Below are positions 1 to 5,162 of a DNA stretch of 5,162 nucleotides, in pieces. This DNA comes from Acetobacterium sp. GTDB lineage: Bacteria; Bacillota; Clostridia; Eubacteriales; Eubacteriaceae. The position numbers and the translations under genes were made by a program. The stretch is from assembly GCA_022013395.1 (NCBI GenBank), contig JAKLQL010000470.1, positions 1 to 5,162 of the forward strand, read 5' to 3'. The notes under the pieces were generated by a model that had not been told where the DNA came from, made no database searches, and worked only from the letters and a program-made list of their open reading frames with translations. Position 1 is the stretch's first letter, and each line of letters opens with the position of its first letter.

Positions 1-934
1 AACCTCAGTTAATACAATGGGCAGCCGATTTAAAACTGTTGTCACTGAAATTTCGGCGATTACTGAAGAGATTGGTAATGGGAATCTAAATATTCGTGAT
101 GTCCGAGTGTATCAAGGCGATTTCAATGCCATTTCTATTTCCCTCAATACGATTCTTGAAAAATTAAATGCGCTATTGGGTGACATCAACGATGCTGCTG
201 AACAAGTTAATGCCGGAGCTAATCAGATATCTGACAGCAGCCAATCATTGGCTCAAGGCTCCACCGAGCAAGCCAGCTCGATTCAGGAACTAACCGCATC
301 CATCACTGAAATCGCCGACCAGACTAAGAACAACGCAGTTGATGCTAACAAGGCAAGCGCATTAGCTGCTGAAGTTATGGAAAATGCCGATCAAGGTAAT
401 CGTCAGATGATCGAAATGCAGCAATCGATGGTCGATATTAACAAATCTTCCGCCGATATTTCAAAAATCATTAAAGTCATTGATGATATTGCCTTCCAAA
501 CTAACATTCTTGCTCTAAATGCTGCCGTTGAAGCGGCTCGGGCTGGACAGCATGGCAAGGGATTTGCAGTCGTCGCTGAGGAAGTAAGAACATTAGCGGC
601 ACGAAGTGCTGACGCTGCCAAAGAAACGACCTTGTTAATTGAAGGTTCCATCAACAAGGTTCAGAAAGGCACCAAAATAGCTGATGAAACAGCCGTAGCA
701 CTCGATCAAATCGTCGCTGGTGTTGGCCAGGTTAATGGCTTGATTAGCAATATTGCCACTTCTTCCAACGAACAAGCCACGGGCATTGCCCAGATCAATA
801 TGGGTGTTGAACAGGTTGCCCAGGTTGTTCAGCAAAACTCAGCCACTGCCGAGCAAAGTGCGGCGGCCAGTGAAGAGTTATCTGGCCAATCGGTTTTATT
901 AAAACAAATGATTGATCAGTTTCAGCTGCGATAA
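1..934 (+). CDS. Methyl-accepting chemotaxis protein, C-terminal part (5' partial)
   Basis: Cytoplasmic signalling part of a chemoreceptor, which would control CheA kinase through CheW in a membrane-associated array. The frame is open from base 2 (Thr-Ser-Val-Asn-Thr before the Met at 17), so the Met at 17 is internal and the sensor and membrane segments lie upstream of the window; 310 residues are visible. Roughly residues 10-65 resemble a HAMP-like linker (motif GNGNLNIRD, then LNTILEKLN). The rest is a long Ala/Gln/Ser-rich coiled coil. The conserved hairpin tip is at about bases 490-600 ([20 protein letters not shown], then [16 protein letters not shown]). AGQHG replaces the AGEQG of enteric receptors, a variant I recall as common in other phyla. 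Candidate methylation sites are the Glu-Gln pairs in GSTEQASS and [10 protein letters not shown]. The protein ends QFQLR and has no NWETF-type CheR-binding pentapeptide. It converges on the transporter operon and is probably unrelated to it. The family call is firm; the ligand is unknown. Confidence 0.95.
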   Translation, partial: TSVNTMGSRFKTVVTEISAITEEIGNGNLNIRDVRVYQGDFNAISISLNTILEKLNALLGDINDAAEQVNAGANQISDSSQSLAQGSTEQASSIQELTASITEIADQTKNNAVDANKASALAAEVMENADQGNRQMIEMQQSMVDINKSSADISKIIKVIDDIAFQTNILALNAAVEAARAGQHGKGFAVVAEEVRTLAARSADAAKETTLLIEGSINKVQKGTKIADETAVALDQIVAGVGQVNGLISNIATSSNEQATGIAQINMGVEQVAQVVQQNSATAEQSAAASEELSGQSVLLKQMIDQFQLR

Positions 935-966
935 TCCACGGTAATTATTGATCAACTTGCCAAAAT

Positions 967-1001
967 AAAAGTCATCACTTAATAACGTGGTGGCTTTTTT
1001 T
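967..1001 (+). terminator. Rho-independent terminator after the chemoreceptor gene
   Basis: AAAAGTCATCAC (967-978) pairs with GTGGTGGCTTTT (987-998) around an 8-nt loop. The 12-bp stem includes two G-U pairs, and a run of seven T follows (995-1001). It lies 32 nt after the chemoreceptor stop codon. Read on the minus strand, the two G-U pairs become A-C mismatches, but a T-rich tail (TTTTATTTT, 970-962) follows. It could therefore also end the leftward operon, with lower efficiency. No other feature is visible in the 80-nt gap between the convergent genes. Confidence 0.85.
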
Positions 1002-1014
1002 ATGCACATTGGTA

Positions 1015-2439
1015 TTAAATAGTGATAATCCTGGTACTTTCATTTTGTGGCTGGAATATCTGAAGAGTGATGGTTACTAAACCACCTTGACCCGTGTTGC
1101 CAATGACAAGCTGACCACCATGCTGCTTCATAATGTTATCGGCAATATAAAGCCCCATTCCGTGATGTTTGTGATCTGTCCTGCTGCTATCCGACATGAA
1201 GAATTGTTCTTTCCCATGAAGTAGTGCCTGGTCTCCAAAGCCTTTTCCGCCATCAAGAATGGTCAAGATCAATTGACTGTCTTTTTTTTGCGCCGTTACC
1301 GCAATGGTTCCCTGGGGCGGTGTAAATTCAACAGCATTTCCCATCACATTCATAACCGCCCGGTATAGCTTTTCCCGATCCGCTTGAATCGTTACACTGG
1401 CCAGATCAATTTCCTTCCAGGTGAGTTTAATATTCTTTTTTATAATCATGCCCCTGGTCTGTTCATGAATACCATCAAGCAGATTCTTAACCACTACCTT
1501 TTTAACGGCCAACGCTTCCGGTGTTTCCGATTTTGAAAGCTCAACCAACTTATTAATATAGCCTTCTATTTGGGTTGCATTTTCGATGATATATTTCTGA
1601 TACAGCATTTGCTCCTGATCTAAAACCGTTTCGCCTAAAAGCTCCACATTTCCCTTGATAATCGTTAATGGCGTTTTGATATCATGGGCTAAAGCGGATA
1701 TTTGTTCCTGCTTTCCTTTTTCAATCTTCCATTGCCGCAGCAACGACTCTTTTAGGGCATCCCGGAGATGATACAGGCTGTCCAATACCTGATTGATTTC
1801 TCGCACATCGCTACCGCCCAGATCAAAATCCAGGTTCTGACTTTCAATGTTCTGGGAAGCCGCCTGCAAAACCGCTATTTTTCCGCCTAAGTATTTACCA
1901 AAATTGATTGATAGAATCACAATCAATCCAATCATTTCCAATGCCAGGAGTCCAATCCAGAGCGCTTCCACGTTTGGAAAGATCTGACGCAAACGAAGAT
2001 CACTAAATTGCAATGAAATTGGATAGGTGATTAGGAGCACTTCATTTTCTCTGTGGATTACATAAATAAATTCTGACCCACTCAACGACGAATCCCCATT
2101 TTCATAATGCTTCCATACCTGGCTGATTTTTTCAAGGGAATTCGACCCATCCACAGGAAATGAACCGTATTGATAATTGCCAGTCCCATCATAAACGCCG
2201 AAACCAGACCCATCGGGAATCATCTCTGGGGTAATCGTCTTTGAGCCTTGAAGCACCTCGCTGTTTTCTTGAATAAATGATTCCGCATAATTTGCCGGAT
2301 ATATAATTGCCGAGTTAAGTGCATAATTTAAAACACCATAATTGACTCCGATAATGAGTAAACTAAATCCCAGTATGCACCCCAGATAGTATAAAAATAT
2401 TCGCCGCAACGATTTATTTTTACCCTTTATACTTCCCAT
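1015..2439 (-). CDS. Sensor histidine kinase of the transporter operon
   Basis: Membrane histidine kinase of 474 residues, expected to autophosphorylate on His and pass the phosphate to the response regulator encoded just upstream. Positions are counted from the ATG at 2439. A basic N-terminus is followed by TM1 (about 14-36), an extracytoplasmic region of about 120 residues (37-156), TM2 (about 157-179) and a HAMP-like linker. The H-box ALAHDIKTPLTII has the phospho-acceptor His at 252. The ATPase domain has the N-box (VMGNAVEFTP, Asn 368), the G1 box (DGGKGFG, from Asp 396) and the G2 box (HGMGLYIAD, about 426-434), so all catalytic boxes are intact. The ATG is chosen over an in-frame TTG at 2457 because GGGGAG (2455-2450) sits 10 nt before it. 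The start overlaps the regulator's 3' end by 13 nt, which suggests translational coupling. The context resembles kinases that sense lantibiotics or cationic peptides (CprK/SpaK-like). The ligand is inferred, not shown. Confidence 0.93.
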   Translation of the reverse strand: MGSIKGKNKSLRRIFLYYLGCILGFSLLIIGVNYGVLNYALNSAIIYPANYAESFIQENSEVLQGSKTITPEMIPDGSGFGVYDGTGNYQYGSFPVDGSNSLEKISQVWKHYENGDSSLSGSEFIYVIHRENEVLLITYPISLQFSDLRLRQIFPNVEALWIGLLALEMIGLIVILSINFGKYLGGKIAVLQAASQNIESQNLDFDLGGSDVREINQVLDSLYHLRDALKESLLRQWKIEKGKQEQISALAHDIKTPLTIIKGNVELLGETVLDQEQMLYQKYIIENATQIEGYINKLVELSKSETPEALAVKKVVVKNLLDGIHEQTRGMIIKKNIKLTWKEIDLASVTIQADREKLYRAVMNVMGNAVEFTPPQGTIAVTAQKKDSQLILTILDGGKGFGDQALLHGKEQFFMSDSSRTDHKHHGMGLYIADNIMKQHGGQLVIGNTGQGGLVTITLQIFQPQNESTRIITI

Positions 2440-2449
2440 TTGTAGCCCA

Positions 2450-2455
2450 CTCCCC
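2450..2455 (-). promoter_or_regulatory. Ribosome binding site of the histidine kinase gene, inside the regulator gene
   Basis: GGGGAG on the minus strand lies 10 nt before the ATG at 2439. It is embedded in the last codons of the response-regulator gene (VWGVGYKWEV). It decides the kinase start, because the in-frame TTG at 2457 overlaps this site and has no Shine-Dalgarno sequence of its own. Confidence 0.65.
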
Positions 2456-2998
2456 AAACCGTTTTGATGGGCTCTTCTTTGTTTAATGCAAATTTAGCGC
2501 GAATATTTTTCACATGTTCGACAATTACGCTGTTGTCACTCTCACCAAAAAAACCAAACACCGACTCATAAATCTGTTCTTTGGAAAATACCTGACCATG
2601 ATGTAACGCCAACAGCTCTGATATTTCATACTCGCTTTTAGTCAGTGCAACAGGCGCATCACCAATGTAACAGGTTTTCCGGGACATAAAAAAATGACAA
2701 TTCCCGACCGTAAAGGCATGGGTTTTTTGGCGTGATTCCCGCCTTAAATGGGCGTCAACCCGCGCCCGCAGTTCGGTAATGACAAATGGCTTGGTCAGAT
2801 AATCATCCGCTCCCAAACCAAGACCATAAATAATCGCTGCTTCCTCCGTTTTAGCCGTTAAAAAAAGAATCGGGTAATCCACCTGATTTCTGATTTTGTG
2901 ACATAATTCAAAGCCACTCATCCCCGGCATCATCACATCCAGAATCATGAGCTGATAATAATCCAGTTTTTCTTTTAAAACATCTTCGGGCACTTCAA

Positions 2999-3005
2999 TT
3001 TTTTT
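2999..3005 (-). other. A7 run at the frame break: possible slippery heptamer or indel hotspot
   Basis: On the coding strand the zero frame reads CAG ATA AAA AAA TTG, so the seven A form A_AAA_AAA, which fits the X_XXY_YYZ rule for -1 ribosomal slippage. A -1 slip gives ATA AAA AAA ATT GAA, exactly the frame of the rest of the regulator. The zero-frame stop is seven sense codons beyond the second AAA. I see no convincing downstream hairpin and no strong Shine-Dalgarno-like stimulator upstream, so programmed use is unproven. The same tract is also a typical site for polymerase slippage or homopolymer miscalls. Confidence 0.5.
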
Positions 3006-3094
3006 ATCTGATGACCGTTTTTACTCAGGACATTGGCAATTAAATCCAAGACTCCGGGGTCATCATCCACCACTAATATGTTTGCCATAACCCA

Positions 3095-3099
3095 CTCCT
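3095..3099 (-). promoter_or_regulatory. Ribosome binding site of the response regulator gene
   Basis: AGGAG on the minus strand lies 6 nt before ATG 3088. It overlaps the TAG stop codon (3100-3098) of the upstream permease gene. This near-consensus site confirms that the true start of the regulator is at 3088, and so that the frame break within it is real in this sequence. Confidence 0.8.
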
Positions 3100-3844
3100 A
3101 TTCTTCCGATTTACGGCCTTCCCACCTCGAAAACCACACCATCAGAAGTACCATCGCCAAAACAGTAACCACACTACTCAAAACAATGCCCAGCGTCATC
3201 ATCGGATCCTGAATCAAGATCCCCTTGCCACTTTGCGTAATCGCCGTCCAGGTAAAACGGATGCTCCAGGCACAGGGAAAATATGGCCAGCGGCCATCCC
3301 CCATTCCGGTTCTGAAAAGGGCCACAATGAGTGCTTCAAATATCCCAATGCCGACGGAAACCGATTTTGAAAAACGCAGACTTAAGAATAAATGAAATGC
3401 ATATAAAAACAAACTGCACCCAAATAGAATGCCCGTCAATACAAAATAAGTTCCGATCGGCAATGCGGTTATCATTTGCGACATGCCAAGATAAAAACCA
3501 ATCACTGCAACAACGGTACTCAACGCCCCAAGCACAATCAGTATGAGGTATTTACTCATCAGCGCCGACCACTTGACCGGATAGACGTTCAACAGATTGC
3601 GATAATTCCCGGCCTGGTCTTCGGCTTCTGCAACCATCGCGGTAATCACACCAATCAGAATCGGAAATGCCACGCACATCACCGTAATATACGTTTTTTG
3701 TTTCATAAAATCGTCCATTGGACTCACTGAAAAATAACTCAAAAATACCATCAACCCAAGCACTGGTACCAGCACGTGCAGCCACAGAACCGGGGTTGAT
3801 TTAAGTTTCATTATATCAGTAATCAGCAGATTTTTAAACTTCAT
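3098..3844 (-). CDS. Lantibiotic-protection ABC transporter permease, MutG/EpiG type
   Basis: Integral-membrane subunit of 248 residues, expected to pair with the next permease upstream and the ATPase to expel or detach antimicrobial peptides from the cytoplasmic membrane. Six hydrophobic segments are visible at about residues 17-37, 52-73, 97-119, 132-155, 160-180 and 217-238, with a charged cytoplasmic C-terminus (WEGRKSEE). Family-like features, judged from memory, are the N-terminal LKSTPVLWLH, the acidic EAEDQAGNYRNLL stretch after TM2, and GDGRWPYFPCAWSIRF between TM5 and TM6, typical of the MutG/EpiG/SpaG group. Length fits the family (about 240-250). The start abuts the stop of the preceding gene (TAAATG, 0 nt), with GGGAGGG 7 nt upstream, so translation is probably coupled. 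Its stop lies 9 nt before the regulator start. The subfamily call comes from sequence style and gene order; the substrate is not shown. Confidence 0.88.
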   Translation of the reverse strand: MKFKNLLITDIMKLKSTPVLWLHVLVPVLGLMVFLSYFSVSPMDDFMKQKTYITVMCVAFPILIGVITAMVAEAEDQAGNYRNLLNVYPVKWSALMSKYLILIVLGALSTVVAVIGFYLGMSQMITALPIGTYFVLTGILFGCSLFLYAFHLFLSLRFSKSVSVGIGIFEALIVALFRTGMGDGRWPYFPCAWSIRFTWTAITQSGKGILIQDPMMTLGIVLSSVVTVLAMVLLMVWFSRWEGRKSEE

Positions 3845-4564
3845 TTATTTTCCCTCCCGATCTTTAAAGGCCCAGGCCGTTGCTGTCACAAGCATCATAA
3901 AAACGAGCATACAGCCCAGTACCGCACTCCAGATCCCATTATTAACTAATAACGGACTGCCTTCCGGAACCGGTAAGCCATTGGGCAAAATATGGAGAAT
4001 CGGGCACATCAAGGCCACGCCGACACCATATGGGGAATACGCTATAATCGATTCCGTTCCAAATGATACCACCGATAAAATAACCATGCCGACGTTAAAC
4101 AACGTTGCCGCAAAAAGATTGAAACGATCTGCCAGAAACATGCAAATCGGAATCTGAAAAAGAAAGGTCAAAATTAATACACTCATGGCAAATAAGTTGG
4201 CTGGCAAAGAAATAGTCGCTTGATCAAATAATCCCATCATGGCAATGCCCAACATAAAAATCAGGCTGGAAAATAAAAACAGTAAACTCACATAGAGTGT
4301 TTTGCCAATCCAGAACAACGCTTTTTCTTTTGGATAGAGAAATAGCCCTTTATATTCAAGATTCTTATCCCGAGCGATGATCATCGCCGCTAAAATGGCG
4401 ATGAGTCCGGGGAGAAACATGACCACCCACCAATTATAGGCGCCATTTTGTCCCCCACCTAAAAAATAACAGAGCAGCAGCGTCATAATGGGTGCTATAA
4501 TAACAAATTTGTTCACCGCTGACCGTTTACTTTTCTGAAACTCGGATTTTATGATAGCTAACAT
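3845..4564 (-). CDS. Lantibiotic-protection ABC transporter permease, MutE/EpiE type
   Basis: Integral-membrane subunit of 239 residues, the first of two permeases in the operon and probable heterodimer partner of the MutG-type protein. The basic N-terminus (IIKSEFQKSKRSAVNKF) precedes six hydrophobic stretches at about residues 18-36, 46-64, 88-110, 124-145, 150-168 and 212-232. Features I associate with the MutE/EpiE group are the YNWWVV segment early in the protein, the cytoplasmic RDKNLEYKGLFLYPKEK loop, and SPYGVGVALMCPILHILPNG before the last helix. The ATG at 4564 overlaps the ATPase stop codon (ATGTTAG, 7 nt shared). A modest GGGTGA lies 6 nt upstream, so translation probably depends on coupling. 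Length matches the family. Sequence similarity to the following permease is low, as usual for LanE/LanG pairs. The substrate is inferred from family and context. Confidence 0.88.
   Translation of the reverse strand: MLAIIKSEFQKSKRSAVNKFVIIAPIMTLLLCYFLGGGQNGAYNWWVVMFLPGLIAILAAMIIARDKNLEYKGLFLYPKEKALFWIGKTLYVSLLFLFSSLIFMLGIAMMGLFDQATISLPANLFAMSVLILTFLFQIPICMFLADRFNLFAATLFNVGMVILSVVSFGTESIIAYSPYGVGVALMCPILHILPNGLPVPEGSPLLVNNGIWSAVLGCMLVFMMLVTATAWAFKDREGK
3852..3858 (-). promoter_or_regulatory. Ribosome binding site of the MutG-type permease gene
   Basis: GGGAGGG on the minus strand lies 7 nt before ATG 3844 and within the last codons of the MutE-type permease gene. It fixes the start directly after the upstream TAA. 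Confidence 0.75.
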
Positions 4565-5162
4565 GCGCGTTCACCCGCACTTTTTCTGATCACATCCATA
4601 AATATCTTTTCCAAATCCTCACCCTTTTGGACGGCTCCCTGATAGCCCACTACCCCATTGGCGATGATTGACACCTCATCTGCAACCAGTGCCACTTCTG
4701 ATAAAATATGACTGGAAAGAATGACGGTGATCCCATGTGATGGGAAAGAACGGATTAATTCTCGCAATTCTTCGATCCCCACGGGGTCAAGTCCATTGGT
4801 TGGTTCATCCAGAATCAGCAGCCGGGGATTATTAATGATGGCTAAACCAATTCCTAGCCGTTGCTTCATACCCATCGAAAAATTTCTTGTTTTCTTTTTC
4901 CCGGCACTTTCCAGACCAATCATCGAGAGCACTTCCTCGGCTCTTGAGATGGGCAGTTCATAAAGGGTACACGCCACTCTTAGGTTTTCCAAGGCAGTCA
5001 GATTGGGATAAATTCCCGGGGTTTCAATCAGGGCCCCAATTTTAGCTAAGTCTTTTCTTTCCCAGGGGGTTTCTTCAAACAGGATCACCCCATCCGTCGG
5101 CTTGATCAGTCCGGTGATCATTTTTAACAGTGTTGATTTCCCGGCGCCATTTGGCCCCAGCA
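4558..5162 (-). CDS. ABC transporter ATP-binding subunit, lantibiotic-protection LanF type (5' partial)
   Basis: Cytoplasmic ATPase driving the two downstream permeases. The frame runs off the window; the ATG at 5121 is internal because the Walker A motif GPNGAGKST lies upstream of it (5157-5131). Roughly 35-40 N-terminal residues are missing. Counting from the first full codon (5160), the Q-loop position holds Glu instead of Gln (IETPGIYP, Glu 46, codon 5025-5023). The signature is the non-canonical NFSMGMKQR (about 93-101), Walker B is LLILDEP (Asp 118, Glu 119), the D-loop is GLDP, and the switch His is in LSSHILSE (His 151). The Glu 'E-loop' is known from LanF immunity ATPases such as NukF and NisF and supports that subfamily. 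All catalytic residues are present. The C-terminus (KSAGERAC) overlaps the first permease gene by 7 nt. The operon promoter lies upstream, outside the window. Confidence 0.93.
   Translation of the reverse strand, partial: LGPNGAGKSTLLKMITGLIKPTDGVILFEETPWERKDLAKIGALIETPGIYPNLTALENLRVACTLYELPISRAEEVLSMIGLESAGKKKTRNFSMGMKQRLGIGLAIINNPRLLILDEPTNGLDPVGIEELRELIRSFPSHGITVILSSHILSEVALVADEVSIIANGVVGYQGAVQKGEDLEKIFMDVIRKSAGERAC

Larger units (their letters stand above)
2427..3088 (-). pseudogene. OmpR-family response regulator, reading frame broken once at an A7 run
   Basis: Receiver plus winged-helix DNA-binding regulator, expected to be phosphorylated by the downstream kinase and to activate the transporter operon. 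The gene lies in two frames. From ATG 3088 the frame reads MANILVVDDDPGVLDLIANV and so on for 37 residues, then stops at 2977-2975. The remainder is open in the next frame (from 3020) down to the stop at 2427. Adding one A to the A7 run (3005-2999) joins them as QIKKIEVPEDV. The result is a 220-residue protein, normal for the family. It has the acidic pocket D8-D10, phospho-acceptor D51 in LDVMMPG, T78 (LFLTAKT), K100 (YLTKPF) and an intact C-terminal wing (VIVEHVKNIRAKF, then VWGVGYKWEV). Everything outside the A7 run is conserved, so the lesion is recent, a sequencing error, or bypassed by frameshifting. A GTG at 2993 could head the downstream piece but would lack the N-terminal third of the receiver and has no ribosome binding site. 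The family call is very secure; functional status is open. Confidence 0.9.

Noticed and set aside
403..835. Two minus-strand open frames opposite the chemoreceptor gene (403-657 and 635-835)
   Set aside because: They are antisense shadows of a strongly conserved MCP signalling domain; their translations look like no known protein, and I see no ribosome binding site.
17..934. A complete short soluble chemoreceptor starting at Met 17
   Set aside because: The frame is open to the window edge, no ribosome binding site precedes base 17 within the visible bases, and the protein begins in the middle of a HAMP-like linker. It is better explained as a truncated view.
1282..1289. Eight-A run (coding strand) in the kinase gene as a second slippage or phase-variation site
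   Set aside because: The kinase frame is continuous through it (GCG CAA AAA AAA GAC) and all downstream boxes are intact. Other 7-base A or T runs at 2547-2553, 2688-2694 and 2860-2866 in the regulator are also in frame, so long homopolymers are ordinary here.
2437..2457. TTG at 2457 as the kinase start (480 residues)
   Set aside because: The ATG at 2439 is better: GGGGAG lies 10 nt upstream of it, whereas TTG 2457 overlaps that site and has no Shine-Dalgarno sequence.
2427..2993. A stand-alone 188-residue regulator starting at GTG 2993
   Set aside because: It would lack the first beta strand and the acidic pocket of the receiver and has no ribosome binding site. The missing part is encoded immediately upstream in another frame with a strong ribosome binding site at 3095-3099.
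3331..3785. Open frames on both strands within the MutG-type permease gene (3331-3546, 3476-3730, 3552-3785)
   Set aside because: The permease frame is a continuous six-helix protein with family motifs. The alternatives are composition-driven shadows without recognisable features.
4721..4963. Plus-strand open frame opposite the ATPase gene
   Set aside because: It lies antisense to the signature and Walker B region and is explained by codon bias on the coding strand.
4558..5121. ATPase starting at Met 5121
   Set aside because: The Walker A motif is encoded in frame directly upstream (5157-5131), so this Met is internal and the gene is cut by the window end.
1..5162. CRISPR array, tRNA/rRNA, insertion sequence, riboswitch, or lanthipeptide precursor
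   Set aside because: No regularly spaced repeats, cloverleaf, transposase, or small Cys/Ser/Thr-rich precursor gene was found, and the only intergenic space (935-1014) is filled by a terminator.

Overview
The window looks like chromosomal DNA of a low-to-mid-GC, motile, anaerobic-type Firmicute. An Acetobacterium/Eubacterium-like member of the Eubacteriales is my guess, made from the protein style only (chemoreceptor with HAMP-like linker, lantibiotic-protection type transporter and its two-component system). No rRNA or other taxonomic marker is present. Nearly all of the sequence is coding, and the two halves converge.

Layout: (1) 1-934, plus strand: the C-terminal part of a methyl-accepting chemotaxis protein whose 5' end lies outside the window. 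(2) 935-1014: a short convergent intergenic gap with a Rho-independent terminator (967-1001). (3) 1015-5162, minus strand: five tightly packed genes transcribed leftwards. In transcription order they are an ABC ATPase (5' end outside the window), a MutE/EpiE-type permease, a MutG/EpiG-type permease, an OmpR-family response regulator and a sensor histidine kinase. Successive gene junctions are a 7-nt overlap, 0 nt, 9 nt and a 13-nt overlap, so this is almost certainly one operon. Its promoter and any start-of-operon regulatory sites lie beyond position 5162.

The expected logic is that of known lantibiotic/cationic-peptide self-protection or resistance modules (NisFEG/SpaFEG/CprABC class). The kinase senses a peptide at the cell surface, the regulator switches on the operon, and the LanFEG-type transporter removes the peptide from the membrane. 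The ATPase has a Glu where most ABC ATPases have the Q-loop Gln, a hallmark of LanF proteins. No peptide precursor or lanthionine synthetase is visible, so resistance rather than self-immunity is possible.

The most notable point is that the response-regulator gene is split by a one-base frame disruption at a run of seven A (coding strand; 2999-3005). The ATG-initiated frame gives only 37 residues. One extra A would restore a 220-residue protein with the phospho-acceptor Asp at position 51. The run also forms a perfect A_AAA_AAA slippery heptamer in the correct phase, so a -1 ribosomal slip would give the full-length protein. A sequencing error, a real null allele, a phase-variable switch and programmed recoding are all possible. 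Sequencing error or simple mutation is the default.
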